A stretch of 64,000 nucleotides of DNA from Pseudomonas sp. ATCC PTA-122608. Lineage in GTDB: Bacteria; Pseudomonadota; Gammaproteobacteria; Pseudomonadales; Pseudomonadaceae. A program made the position numbers and the translations under genes. The stretch covers positions 163,469-227,468 of the forward strand of contig NZ_LPNO01000001.1 in NCBI RefSeq assembly GCF_001952855.1, given 5' to 3'. This document shows positions 54,738-63,746 of this stretch, piece by piece (within the stretch, counting starts at the first letter, position 1; the number at the start of each line of letters is the position of its first letter). The notes beneath the pieces are model-generated. The model was not told where the DNA came from and made no database searches. It saw nothing but the letters and a program-made list of their open reading frames with translations.

Positions 54738-55091
54738 TTAAGGCAGAGCGGCCACAACCGACAGCTCCACCAGGATTTCCGGTTCGCAGAGTTTCGCTTC
54801 AACCGTGGCACGGGCCGGCGCGACGCCTTTTGGCAGCCACCTGTCCCATACCGCGTTCATCCCGGCGAAATCAGCGTCGATGTCTTTCAGGTAGATGGTC
54901 ACCGACAGCAGCTTGGTCTTGTCGGTACCGGCCAGGTCCAGCAAACGCTCGATATTGACGAGGGTTTCGCGGGTCTGCTGCTCAATCCCGGCACTCATGT
55001 CGTCGCCGACCTGCCCTGCCAGATACACGGTACCGCTGTGAACAACGATCTGGCTCATGCGCTCATTGGTGAGCTGGCGCTGGATTGACAT
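54738..55091 (-). CDS. RidA family imine/enamine deaminase
   Basis: The 117-residue protein has the YjgF/RidA pattern: [42 protein letters not shown], then [35 protein letters not shown] with the conserved Arg in ARAT. RidA hydrolyses reactive imines to keto acids and ammonia. Here it would remove the 2-iminopropionate formed by DadA. Its start lies inside the dadA gene (29-base overlap), so the two are translated together. Confidence 0.9.
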   Translation of the reverse strand: MSIQRQLTNERMSQIVVHSGTVYLAGQVGDDMSAGIEQQTRETLVNIERLLDLAGTDKTKLLSVTIYLKDIDADFAGMNAVWDRWLPKGVAPARATVEAKLCEPEILVELSVVAALP

Positions 55092-56364
55092 GTTTTGCGG
55101 ACTCCTGGTGGTTGCCATAACGGGAAATATCGAGGCCTTCGGCACTGATTTGCGGGGTTTTCTTCGCCATCAAATCGGCCAGCAAACGACCAGAGCCACA
55201 GGCCATGGTCCAGCCGAGGGTGCCGTGACCGGTGTTCAGGAACAGGTTTTTGAACGGGGTAGCACCGACAATCGGCGTGCCGTCTGGCGTGGTCGGGCGC
55301 AGGCCGGTCCAGAAACTGGCCTGGCTCAAATCACCGCCCTGAGGATAAAGGTCGTTGACGATCATCTCCAGGGTTTCCCGCCGACGCGGGTTCAGCGACA
55401 GGTCAAAACCGGCTATCTCAGCCATGCCACCGACGCGGATGCGGTTGTCGAAACGGGTGATCGCGACCTTGTAGGTCTCGTCAAGAATGGTCGAAGTCGG
55501 GGCCATCGCCGCGTTGGTGATCGGCACGGTCATCGAGTAACCCTTGAGCGGGTACACCGGCGCCTTGATCCCCAGTGGCTTGAGCAGTTTCGGCGAGTAG
55601 CTGCCGAGGGCCAGCACGTAGCGATCGGCGGTTTCCAGCTTGCCGTCGATCCACACGCCGTTGATCCGGTCACCGGCGTAGTCCAGGCGCTGGATATCTT
55701 GCTCGAAGCGGAATTCGACTCCCAGCTGCTTGCACATGTCGGCAAGGCGGGTGGTAAACATCTGGCAGTCGCCGGTCTGGTCGTTCGGCAGGCGCAGGGC
55801 ACCGGCGAGGATATCCGTAACGCTGGCCAGGGCCGGCTCGACGCGGGCAATGCCGGCGCGGTCCAGCAGCTCGTAAGGCACGCCAGACTCTTTCAACACG
55901 GCGATGTCCTTGGCGGCACCGTCCAGCTGGGCCTGGGTACGGAACAACTGCGTGGTCCCCAAGGTGCGGCCTTCGTAGGCAATGCCCGTCTCGGCGCGCA
56001 GCTCATCGATGCAGTCGCGGCTGTACTCAGACAGACGCACCATGCGCTCCTTGTTCACCGCATAGCGGCTGGCGGTACAGTTGCGCAGCATCTGCGCCAT
56101 CCACAGGTACTGATCAATATCGGCGGTGGCCTTGATCGCGAGGGGTGCGTGGCGCTCCAGCAGCCATTTGATGGCCTTGAGCGGCACACCTGGTGCAGCC
56201 CATGGCGAGGCGTAGCCCGGCGAGATCTGCCCGGCGTTGGCGAAACTGGTCTCCATGGCCACAGCCGGCTGACGGTCGACCACGACCACTTCAAAACCAG
56301 CTCGTGCCAAATAGTAGGCACTGGCCACGCCAATGACACCGCTACCCAAGACCAGAACGCGCAT
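55063..56364 (-). CDS. dadA: DadA, D-amino-acid dehydrogenase
   Basis: The 433-residue FAD enzyme oxidises D-alanine and other D-amino acids to keto acids. The dinucleotide fold is [31 protein letters not shown] at the start, and the C-terminal [18 protein letters not shown] closes the FAD site. MRVLVLGSG at 56364 was taken as start; the frame is open further upstream without homology. With ridA and dadX downstream and lrp divergent, it makes the D-alanine catabolic locus. Confidence 0.95.
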   Translation of the reverse strand: MRVLVLGSGVIGVASAYYLARAGFEVVVVDRQPAVAMETSFANAGQISPGYASPWAAPGVPLKAIKWLLERHAPLAIKATADIDQYLWMAQMLRNCTASRYAVNKERMVRLSEYSRDCIDELRAETGIAYEGRTLGTTQLFRTQAQLDGAAKDIAVLKESGVPYELLDRAGIARVEPALASVTDILAGALRLPNDQTGDCQMFTTRLADMCKQLGVEFRFEQDIQRLDYAGDRINGVWIDGKLETADRYVLALGSYSPKLLKPLGIKAPVYPLKGYSMTVPITNAAMAPTSTILDETYKVAITRFDNRIRVGGMAEIAGFDLSLNPRRRETLEMIVNDLYPQGGDLSQASFWTGLRPTTPDGTPIVGATPFKNLFLNTGHGTLGWTMACGSGRLLADLMAKKTPQISAEGLDISRYGNHQESAKHVNPAPAHQ

Positions 56365-56520
56365 TTTTATTCCCTCATCACGGCTTGACCGCTGACGTTT
56401 GTTGTTCAGCACAAAGATGTGGGCAGTATAAAAAGCAATCACCAGTGCATTTCACTATATAACTGCCTATATTTGGCGACAATTCTCGGCAAAAACCCTT
56501 TTCACGGAGGAGCATCCCCT

Positions 56521-57009
56521 ATGCGGACCAACACTCAGACCAAGCGGGAGCTGGACAAGATCGACCGTAACATCCTGCGCATCCTGCAGGCTGACGGGCG
56601 AATTTCGTTTACTGAGCTGGGGGAAAAGGTCGGCCTGTCGACCACACCGTGCACCGAGCGTGTCCGGCGCCTGGAGCGCGAAGGGATCATCATGGGCTAC
56701 AACGCCCGGCTCAATCCGCAGCATTTGAAGGGCAGCCTGCTGGTGTTTGTCGAGATCAGCCTCGACTACAAGTCCGGCGACACCTTTGAAGAATTCCGAC
56801 GCGCCGTGCTGAAACTGCCCCACGTGCTGGAGTGCCATCTGGTGTCGGGGGATTTCGACTACCTGGTGAAGGCGCGCATCTCCGAGATGGCGTCCTACCG
56901 CAAATTGCTCGGCGATATCCTGCTCAAGCTGCCCCACGTAAGGGAATCCAAGAGCTATATCGTGATGGAAGAGGTGAAGGAGAGCCTGAACCTGCCGATC
57001 CCGGATTAA
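56521..57009 (+). CDS. lrp: Lrp/AsnC-type regulator of the dad locus
   Basis: The 162-residue protein has an AsnC-type HTH (LDKIDRNILRILQADGRISFTELGEKVGLSTTPCTERVRRLEREGII) followed by an Lrp ligand-binding RAM domain. In Pseudomonas the homologue (Lrp, also called DadR) activates dadAX in response to alanine. The spacer to dadA (56365-56520) is AT-rich and likely carries its binding sites. A GGAGG ribosome site precedes the ATG. Confidence 0.92.
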   Translation: MRTNTQTKRELDKIDRNILRILQADGRISFTELGEKVGLSTTPCTERVRRLEREGIIMGYNARLNPQHLKGSLLVFVEISLDYKSGDTFEEFRRAVLKLPHVLECHLVSGDFDYLVKARISEMASYRKLLGDILLKLPHVRESKSYIVMEEVKESLNLPIPD

Positions 57010-57028
57010 GACAGCACCACAGGCCAAT

Positions 57029-57114
57029 GTGGGAGCGGGCTTGCTCGCGAAGGCGGCATGCCAGCCAACCCTATATCCACTGATCCACCGCATTCGCGAG
57101 CAAGCCCGCACACA
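57029..57114. repeat. Paired inverted REP element, GTGGGAGCGGG family, right end altered
   Basis: The left arm GTGGGAGCGGGCTTGCTCGC is intact. The right arm GCGAGCAAGCCCGC ends in ACACAC instead of TCCCAC, so its outer end has diverged. It lies between lrp and the convergent YkgJ-family gene. Confidence 0.78.
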
Positions 57115-57135
57115 CTAGTTGATCGGGGACATCCG

Positions 57136-57489
57136 CTAGACCAATACCTGACGCGTCGACGCCATGTACGCGTGAATCTGCTTTTCCACCCGTGGGTGGA
57201 TCAACTCCACCGGGCGGCGGTCGTTGGGGCATGGCAAGGTCGGCGTGGTGCCGAACAGCCGGCAAATCAGCGGGCGCTCGTCGTAAACGGTGCAGCCATT
57301 GGGGCCCAGGTGCACGCAGTTGAGCTCGTCCATCGCCGCTTCCTGCTCGGCAGCGGTCTTGCGCGGCAGGCGCGACATTTCCTCGGTGGACGTGGTTACC
57401 GGCCCACAGCAGTCGTGGCAACCCGGGACGCACTCGAACGAGGGAATCTGCCGGCGCAGCGCGTTGACTTTCTGACTGTTGCAACTCAT
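57136..57489 (-). CDS. YkgJ family cysteine-cluster protein
   Basis: The 117-residue protein has eight or more cysteines in the YkgJ pattern: ECVPGCHDCCGPV, ELNCVHLGPNGCTVYDERPLICRLFG and LPCPNDRRP. These probably bind zinc or an iron-sulfur cluster. Function is unknown. The ATG at 57489 is preferred over a GTG two codons earlier. Confidence 0.85.
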   Translation of the reverse strand: MSCNSQKVNALRRQIPSFECVPGCHDCCGPVTTSTEEMSRLPRKTAAEQEAAMDELNCVHLGPNGCTVYDERPLICRLFGTTPTLPCPNDRRPVELIHPRVEKQIHAYMASTRQVLV

Positions 57490-57604
57490 CGACACAGGGA
57501 CCGAACGGCGAATAGGCGTGGATTCTGCCCTAAAAGCCCCCGGTGAGACAGCTTCGCCCGACCGCTGTATCCTGCGTCAAATTTTCCAAACAGGGATGCT
57601 CCCC

Positions 57605-58897
57605 ATGACCGCCAGCGCCCGGCACGCCAATTCCTACTACGCCGCCAGCAGTTTCCCGCAGCCTGATTATCCAGTGCTGACAGGTGAGATCGTGGCCGAT
57701 GTGTGCGTGGTTGGCGGCGGCTTTTCGGGGCTTAACACCGCCCTGGAACTGGCTGAGCGTGGTTTCAGCGTGGTGTTGCTGGAAGCCCGCAAGATTGCCT
57801 GGGGCGCCAGCGGGCGCAATGGCGGGCAGCTGATTCGTGGTGTCGGCCATGGACTCGACCAGTTCACCAACGTCATCGGCGCCGAGGGCGTGCGCCAGAT
57901 GAAACTGATGGGCCTGGAAGCCGTGGAAATCGTGCGCCAGCGGGTCGATCGTTCGCAGATCGCCTGCGACCTGACCTGGGGTTACTGCGACCTGGCCAAC
58001 AAACCCCGCGACCTGGAACACCTGGCCGCCGACGCCGAAGAGCTGCAAGGCCTTGGCTATCGCCATGAAGTGCGCCTGCTGCAAGCGAGCGAGATGCGCA
58101 GTGTGATCGGCTCCAACCGCTATGTTGGCGGCATGATCGACATGGGCTCCGGCCACCTGCACCCGCTGAACTTGGCCCTCGGCGAGGCAGCAGCGGCACA
58201 GCAGTTGGGCGTCCAGTTGTTCGAGCATTCCGAGGCGGTGCGGATTGATTACGGCCCGGAGGTCAACGTTCACACGGCTCAGGGCAACGTGCGCGCCAAG
58301 ACCCTGGTGCTGGGCTGCAATGCTTATTTGAACGGCCTTAACCCGCACCTGAGCGGCAAGGTGCTGCCCGCCGGCAGCTACATCATCGCCACCGAGCCGT
58401 TGAGCGAAGCCCAGGCGGCCGAGCTGCTGCCGCAGAACATGGCGGTGTGTGATCAGCGAGTGACAGTGGACTACTTCCGCTTGTCCGCCGACCGACGCTT
58501 GCTGTTCGGCGGTGCCTGCCATTATTCCGGACGCGACCCACAGGACATTGGCGCCTACATGCGCCCCAAGATGCTCCAGGTGTTCCCGCAGTTGGCCAAC
58601 GTAAAAATCGACTACCAATGGGGCGGCATGATCGGCATCGGCGCCAACCGCCTGCCGCAGATTGGCCGGCTGGCCGACCAACCCAACGTGTATTTCGCCC
58701 AGGCCTATGCGGGTCACGGCCTCAATGCCACCCACCTGGCGGGCAAACTGCTGGGCGAAGCCATCAGCGGCCAGCAAAGCGGGCGTTTTGATCTGTTTGC
58801 CAAGGTGCCGCACATCACCTTCCCGGGCGGCAAGCATTTGCGCTCGCCGCTGTTGGCGCTGGGAATGCTCTGGCACCGGTTGAAAGAACTGGTCTGA
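57605..58897 (+). CDS. FAD-dependent amine oxidase family oxidoreductase (PauB/PuuB-like)
   Basis: The 430-residue enzyme has a DAO-type FAD domain: ADVCVVGGGFSGLNTALELAERGFSVVLLEA near residue 35 and IAWGASGRNGGQLIRGVGHG. The C-terminal DQPNVYFAQAYAGHGLNATHLAGKLL is also typical. It resembles gamma-glutamylputrescine oxidase. The P. aeruginosa gene next to lrp is one of the pauB paralogues of polyamine catabolism. The substrate here is inferred from this and from the pauR and aldehyde dehydrogenase genes nearby. Confidence 0.85.
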   Translation: MTASARHANSYYAASSFPQPDYPVLTGEIVADVCVVGGGFSGLNTALELAERGFSVVLLEARKIAWGASGRNGGQLIRGVGHGLDQFTNVIGAEGVRQMKLMGLEAVEIVRQRVDRSQIACDLTWGYCDLANKPRDLEHLAADAEELQGLGYRHEVRLLQASEMRSVIGSNRYVGGMIDMGSGHLHPLNLALGEAAAAQQLGVQLFEHSEAVRIDYGPEVNVHTAQGNVRAKTLVLGCNAYLNGLNPHLSGKVLPAGSYIIATEPLSEAQAAELLPQNMAVCDQRVTVDYFRLSADRRLLFGGACHYSGRDPQDIGAYMRPKMLQVFPQLANVKIDYQWGGMIGIGANRLPQIGRLADQPNVYFAQAYAGHGLNATHLAGKLLGEAISGQQSGRFDLFAKVPHITFPGGKHLRSPLLALGMLWHRLKELV

Positions 58898-58898
58898 A

Positions 58899-59135
58899 TC
58901 AACCGCGCCAGAAGGGTTTCAAGCCTTCCTGGCGCGCCTGTTCGACACTCAGGCCCACGTCACGCAGTTGCTCCGGGGTCAGTTCCAGCAAGGTCTTGCG
59001 CGTGTGCATGCGGTGCCAGAACAACGCCCAGGAGCGGAGTGCCGGGGCCTCGTGACGCGCCGCCATACGCCGCTCCTGCCCGGCTTCCAGTTCCTGACTG
59101 TGTAACGCCAACCGCACATCGCTCAAACCGCTCAT
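58899..59135 (-). CDS. DUF1127 family small protein
   Basis: This 78-residue protein ends with the DUF1127 motif RTRKTLLELTPEQLRDVGLSVEQARQEGLKPFWRG preceded by LRSWALFWHRMH. Small DUF1127 proteins of alphaproteobacteria bind RNA or affect phosphate and carbon metabolism; in gammaproteobacteria the role is unclear. It is divergent from a MocR-type regulator across a palindromic region. AGGAAA precedes the ATG at 59135. Confidence 0.85.
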   Translation of the reverse strand: MSGLSDVRLALHSQELEAGQERRMAARHEAPALRSWALFWHRMHTRKTLLELTPEQLRDVGLSVEQARQEGLKPFWRG

Positions 59136-59226
59136 TTTCCTGCCCCTCATTTACGTATTGCCATGAGTACGTAGGATGAGCCGGCGCGCAAAACCATGAC
59201 AGATTCAACCACCCAGTATTAAATCC

Positions 59227-59281
59227 ATACAGATACTGCCTATAGGCGGCTGAATCCTGTATTTTCAGCCTATCTGTACTG
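59227..59281. promoter_or_regulatory. Palindromic regulatory region between DUF1127 and MocR genes
   Basis: ACAGATA at 59229-59235 and TATCTGT at 59271-59277 form an inverted repeat across 35 bases. A 10-bp palindrome GCCTATAGGC lies inside at about 59238-59247. The arrangement is suitable for a MocR/GntR dimer controlling both divergent genes. Confidence 0.55.
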
Positions 59282-59300
59282 GTAATCGGGAAGCATCGCC

Positions 59301-60725
59301 ATGACCCTATACGTCAACCTCGCCGAACTGTTGGGCACGCGAATCGAGCAGGGCTTTTATCGCCCGGGCGATCGATTGCCGTCGGTGCGGGCCTTGAGCG
59401 TGGAGCACGGGGTGAGCCTGAGCACCGTACAGCAGGCCTACCGTATGCTGGAAGACAACGGCCTGGCGATGCCCAAACCCAAATCTGGCTACTTTGTACC
59501 GGTAGGCCGCGACTTACCGGCACTCCCGGCAGTAGGCCGCCCGGCCCAGCGCCCGGTGGAGATTTCCCAATGGGACCAAGTGCTGGAACTGATCCGCGCG
59601 GTGCCACGCAAAGACACCATACAGTTGGGCCGTGGCATGCCGGATGTATTGTCGCCGACCATGAAACCGCTGCTGCGCAGCCTCGCCCGGATCAGTCGGC
59701 GCCAGGACATGCCGGGACTGTATTACGACACCATCCACGGCAACCTGGAGCTGCGCGAACAGATCGCGCGCCTGATGCTCGATTCAGGCTGCCAACTGAC
59801 GCCCCAGGACCTGGTGATCACCACCGGTTGCCATGAAGCGCTGTCCGCCAGTATCCACGCCATCTGCGAGCCGGGCGACATCGTAGCCGTCGACTCGCCA
59901 AGCTTCCACGGCGCCATGCAGACCCTCAAAGGCCTGGGCATGAAAGCCCTGGAAATCCCCACCGACCCGCTCACCGGTATCAGCCTGGATGCGCTGGAGC
60001 TGGCGCTGGAACAGTGGCCGATCAAAGTCATACAGCTGACCCCCAACTGCAACAACCCGCTGGGCTACATCATGCCGGAGTCGCGCAAACGCGCGCTGCT
60101 GACCTTGGCCCAGCGCTTTGACGTGGCAATCATCGAAGACGATGTGTATGGCGAACTGGCCTACAGCTACCCGCGCCCACGCACCATCAAGTCCTTCGAC
60201 GAAGATGGCCGCGTCGTCCTGTGCAGCTCCTTCTCGAAGACCCTGGCGCCGGGCCTGCGGATCGGCTGGGTAGCACCCGGTCGGTACCTGGAGCGCGTGC
60301 TGCACATGAAATACATCAGCACCGGCTCCACCGCAACGCAGCCGCAGATTGCGATTGCCGAATTCCTGAAAGATGGTCATTTCGAACCGCATTTGCGGCG
60401 GATGCGTACGCAATACCAGCGTAATCGCGACCTGATGCTCGATTGGGTCAGCCGTTACTTCCCGGCTGGCACCCGCGCCAGCCGTCCACAGGGCAGTTTC
60501 ATGCTGTGGGTGGAATTACCGGAAGGCTTCGACACCCTGAAGCTCAACCGGTTGTTGCTGGATGAAGGTGTACAGATTGCTGTGGGAAGTATCTTTTCCG
60601 CCTCCGGCAAGTACAGGAATTGCCTGCGCATGAACTACGCTGCCAAACCAACGCCGCAGATTGAAGAGGCCGTGCGCAAGGTCGGCGCAACGGCCATCAA
60701 GTTGCTGGCCGAAGCCGCGGACTGA
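59301..60725 (+). CDS. MocR-type PLP-dependent transcriptional regulator (GntR-aminotransferase fusion)
   Basis: The 474-residue protein fuses a GntR winged helix (LLGTRIEQGFYRPGDRLPSVRALSVEHGVSLSTVQQAYRMLEDNGLA) to an aminotransferase class I domain. The PLP lysine is in VLCSSFSKTLAPGLRIGWVAPGRYL, and LTPNCNNPLGYIMP and IIEDDVYGEL are conserved. MocR regulators use PLP or amino compounds as effectors. The likely target is the divergent DUF1127 gene. Confidence 0.93.
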   Translation: MTLYVNLAELLGTRIEQGFYRPGDRLPSVRALSVEHGVSLSTVQQAYRMLEDNGLAMPKPKSGYFVPVGRDLPALPAVGRPAQRPVEISQWDQVLELIRAVPRKDTIQLGRGMPDVLSPTMKPLLRSLARISRRQDMPGLYYDTIHGNLELREQIARLMLDSGCQLTPQDLVITTGCHEALSASIHAICEPGDIVAVDSPSFHGAMQTLKGLGMKALEIPTDPLTGISLDALELALEQWPIKVIQLTPNCNNPLGYIMPESRKRALLTLAQRFDVAIIEDDVYGELAYSYPRPRTIKSFDEDGRVVLCSSFSKTLAPGLRIGWVAPGRYLERVLHMKYISTGSTATQPQIAIAEFLKDGHFEPHLRRMRTQYQRNRDLMLDWVSRYFPAGTRASRPQGSFMLWVELPEGFDTLKLNRLLLDEGVQIAVGSIFSASGKYRNCLRMNYAAKPTPQIEEAVRKVGATAIKLLAEAAD

Positions 60726-60787
60726 CCTTTCTCGGGAAATAGCCGTCATATGCCGACAACCGCCCTGATTCGGAACCCACGTCATTG

Positions 60788-62350
60788 ATGACCCAACGGC
60801 TATTACCGTTTTTCCTGCTGGGCATGCTGACCCTGGGCGGCTGCGCCACCATCAACGCGCCACGCACGCCCAGCGAGGCGCTGCCGGCCAACGAGTCGTC
60901 CTTCGGCCGCTCGATCCTGGCCCAGGCCGCACCGTACAAAGGCCGCTCCGGATTCCGCCTGCTGCCCAACAGCAGCGAAGCCTTCATGGCCCGTGCCGAA
61001 CTGATCCGCAACGCACAGACCAGCCTCGACTTGCAGTACTACATCGTCCACGACGGCATCAGTACGCGGATGCTGGTGGATGAATTGCTCAAGGCTGCCG
61101 ACCGTGGCGTGCGCGTGCGCATCCTGCTGGACGACACCACCAGCGACGGCCTGGACCAGATCATCGCCACCCTCGCCGCCCACCCGCAGATCCAGATTCG
61201 CCTGTTCAACCCGCTGCACCTGGGCCGCAGCACCGGCGTGACCCGTGCCATGGCGCGGCTGTTCGACCTGTCGCTGCAACATCGGCGCATGCACAACAAA
61301 CTGTGGCTGGCGGACAACAGCGTCGCCATCGTCGGCGGGCGCAACCTGGGGGATGAGTATTTCGACGCCGAACCCAACCTCAACTTTACCGATATCGACA
61401 TGCTCAGCGTGGGGCCGGTGGCCGAGCAACTGGGCCACAGTTTCGATCAGTACTGGAACAGCGCCCTGAGCAAACCCATCGGTGACTTCGTCAGCAGCGC
61501 CACCAAAGGCGACCTGGCCAGCGCCCGCATACGCCTCGAGGAATCCCTCGCCGAATCGCGCCAGCAAAATCATGCGCTGTACAACCGCCTGCGCACTTAC
61601 AAGACTCAGCCGCGCATGGACATCTGGCGCCGCGAGCTGATCTGGGCCTGGAACCAGGCGCTGTGGGATGCGCCGAGTAAGGTACTGGCCAAGGCCGATC
61701 CGGATCCGCGACTGCTACTGACCACCCAATTGGCGCCGGAGCTGGAAGGTGTCAGCCATGAGCTGATGATGATTTCGGCTTACTTCGTGCCCGGGCAGCC
61801 CGGGCTGGTGTACCTGACCGGGCGCGCGGACGCCGGGGTATCGGTGAGTCTGCTGACCAACTCCCTGGAAGCCACCGACGTGCCGGCCGTGCACGGTGGT
61901 TATGCGCCCTATCGCAAGGCATTGCTGGAGCACGGGGTAAAGCTGTACGAATTGCGCCGCCAGCCGGGAGACGGAGGCGGCAGCGGCCCTCATCTGTTCC
62001 GCAAGGGCACTTTCCACGGCTCGGATTCCAGCCTGCACAGCAAGGCGATCATCTTTGACCGGGAGAAATCCTTCATCGGCTCATTCAACTTCGACCCGCG
62101 CTCGGTGCTGTGGAACACCGAAGTCGGGGTGCTGGTGGACAGCCCCGAGCTGGCGGAGCACGTGCGCAACCTGGCACTGGAGGGCATGGCGCCCCCGTTG
62201 AGCTATCAGGCGAAACTGCAGGACGGCCAGGTGGTGTGGGTGACCGAAGACAACGGCCAACTGCACACCCTGACCCGTGAACCCGGCAGTTGGTGGCGCC
62301 GGTTCAATGCCTGGTTTGCTACCAGCGTCGGCCTGGAGCGCATGTTGTAG
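60788..62350 (+). CDS. Phospholipase D-like lipoprotein (ClsC/cardiolipin synthase type)
   Basis: The 520-residue protein has a lipoprotein signal ending LTLGGC (cysteine about residue 19 or 20). Two PLD catalytic motifs are present: HRRMHNKLWLADNSVAIVGGRNLGDEYF near residue 165 and LHSKAIIFDREKSFIGSFNFDPRS near residue 415, each with the H-x-K-x4-D pattern. It resembles ClsC-type cardiolipin synthases and other envelope phosphatidyltransferases. An upstream TTG at 60785 is adjacent; ATG at 60788 is chosen. Its TAG is provided by a REP element. Confidence 0.9.
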   Translation: MTQRLLPFFLLGMLTLGGCATINAPRTPSEALPANESSFGRSILAQAAPYKGRSGFRLLPNSSEAFMARAELIRNAQTSLDLQYYIVHDGISTRMLVDELLKAADRGVRVRILLDDTTSDGLDQIIATLAAHPQIQIRLFNPLHLGRSTGVTRAMARLFDLSLQHRRMHNKLWLADNSVAIVGGRNLGDEYFDAEPNLNFTDIDMLSVGPVAEQLGHSFDQYWNSALSKPIGDFVSSATKGDLASARIRLEESLAESRQQNHALYNRLRTYKTQPRMDIWRRELIWAWNQALWDAPSKVLAKADPDPRLLLTTQLAPELEGVSHELMMISAYFVPGQPGLVYLTGRADAGVSVSLLTNSLEATDVPAVHGGYAPYRKALLEHGVKLYELRRQPGDGGGSGPHLFRKGTFHGSDSSLHSKAIIFDREKSFIGSFNFDPRSVLWNTEVGVLVDSPELAEHVRNLALEGMAPPLSYQAKLQDGQVVWVTEDNGQLHTLTREPGSWWRRFNAWFATSVGLERML

Positions 62351-62446
62351 GAGCAAGCTTGCTCGCGAAAAACCCGAGAGCACCGCGTTCTTTCAGGCAG
62401 CAAACGTTATCGTTGACGACCATCGCGGGCAAGCTTGCTCCTACAC
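62346..62446. repeat. Paired inverted REP element ending two convergent genes
   Basis: TGTAGGAGCAAGCTTGCTCG and GCGGGCAAGCTTGCTCCTAC face each other. The left end supplies the TAG of the phospholipase D gene (62348-62350). The right end supplies the TAG and preceding GTG codon of the convergent MFS gene (62441-62446). It belongs to the CTGTAGGAGC family with AAGCTT centres. Confidence 0.85.
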
Positions 62447-63583
62447 GGGCTGTGTCGCGCCGAATGCACCTTGGCGAAGCAGCAGAATCACCAATCCCAG
62501 CGCTCCCGCCGCCATCAACAGCGGCAACGCATGCCCGCTGATCCACTGGCTGCCGGCACCGGCCACCAGTGGGCCGATCAAGCAGCCAATGCCCCACAGC
62601 TGCGCGATATGCGCATTGGCGCGCACCAGCGCGTCGTCGCGGTAGCGCTCGCCAATCAGGATCAGTGACAGGGTGAACAACCCACCGGCACTGGCCCCGA
62701 ACAGCACCCACACCGGCCAGATCATCAGCGTATCGAGCAACAGCGGAATCGCCAGGCTCGTCACCAGCAGCATCAGCGCGCAGCCGAGAAACAGCGTGCG
62801 CCGAGGCAGGTAGTCCGCCAGCGCACCAATCGGCAGTTGCAGCAACGCATCACCGACCACCACGGTGCTGACCATTGCCAAGGCAATCTCGGCGGTGAAG
62901 CCCTGTTGCAGGCAGTACACCGGCAACAGCGTAAGAATCATCGCCTCGAACGCGGCGAATAACGCCACCGCCCAGGCAATCGCCGGCAAGCCCTGGCAAA
63001 AGCGCAGCAAGTCGCCGAAGGTCACGCTGAAGGACTCGGCAGTCGGCGCACCGGAACGGCCCAGCAGGAGGATCGGCGAGAACGTCAGCAGACCAACGCC
63101 CACCCAGAAGCCAATGTCGTTATCCGTACCCAGCGCGCCCAGCAGCAACGGGCCTGACAGTTGGCTCAACGCATAGCTGCAGCCATACAGCGCCACCAGA
63201 CGGCCGCGCCAGCGCTCGATTACCAGTTGGTTGATCCAGCTTTCGCCGAGGATAAACACGATGGTCAGGATCACCCCGATCATCAGCCGCAGCACCAGCC
63301 ACACCGGGTAGCTGGGCAATACCGCCAGCAAACCGATGGAAATCGCCCCGGCCCACAGGCACAGGCGCATCAGGTTCGCCGTGCCCAGGCGCGAAGCCAG
63401 GCCGCTGGAGACCTTGGCACCAAGCAGCACACCGAAGGCCGGCATCGCCGCCATGACGCCGATGGCGAAGCTGCCGTAGCCCCAGCTTTCCAGGCGCAGG
63501 GACACCAGCGGCATGCTCACGCCCAAGGCTAGGCCCACGCTCAAGACCGACGCCAACACGGCGAAATAGGTCGCCCAACGCAT
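62441..63583 (-). CDS. MFS family transporter (YcaD-like)
   Basis: The 380-residue protein has about twelve membrane helices with short loops. The first helix pair contains FAVLASVLSVGLALGVSMPLVSLRLESWGYGSFAIGVMAAMPAFGVLLGAKVSSGLASRLG. GESWINQLVIERWRGRLVALYG is typical of the YcaD branch. Substrate is unknown. ATG at 63583 has AGGAG at the correct spacing. Its stop codon is inside a REP element. Confidence 0.88.
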   Translation of the reverse strand: MRWATYFAVLASVLSVGLALGVSMPLVSLRLESWGYGSFAIGVMAAMPAFGVLLGAKVSSGLASRLGTANLMRLCLWAGAISIGLLAVLPSYPVWLVLRLMIGVILTIVFILGESWINQLVIERWRGRLVALYGCSYALSQLSGPLLLGALGTDNDIGFWVGVGLLTFSPILLLGRSGAPTAESFSVTFGDLLRFCQGLPAIAWAVALFAAFEAMILTLLPVYCLQQGFTAEIALAMVSTVVVGDALLQLPIGALADYLPRRTLFLGCALMLLVTSLAIPLLLDTLMIWPVWVLFGASAGGLFTLSLILIGERYRDDALVRANAHIAQLWGIGCLIGPLVAGAGSQWISGHALPLLMAAGALGLVILLLRQGAFGATQPV

Positions 63584-63627
63584 TTCCACGCTCCTGTGGA
63601 TCATTATTTTTCAGGGCCGCAAACGAA

Positions 63628-63729
63628 CTGTAGGAGCGAGCTAGCTCGCGAAAAACTTGAGAGCACCGCGTGCATTCAGAATGCCCGCGTCATCGTTCAA
63701 GTCCTTCGCGAGCAAGCTCGCTCCTACAG
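63628..63729. repeat. Paired inverted REP element, CTGTAGGAGC family
   Basis: CTGTAGGAGCGAGCTAGCTC and GAGCAAGCTCGCTCCTACAG are separated by about 50 bases. It lies between the MFS gene start and the end of the aldehyde dehydrogenase gene and does not reach either coding frame. Confidence 0.85.
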
Positions 63730-63746
63730 GGAGTCGCCGGGATTAC

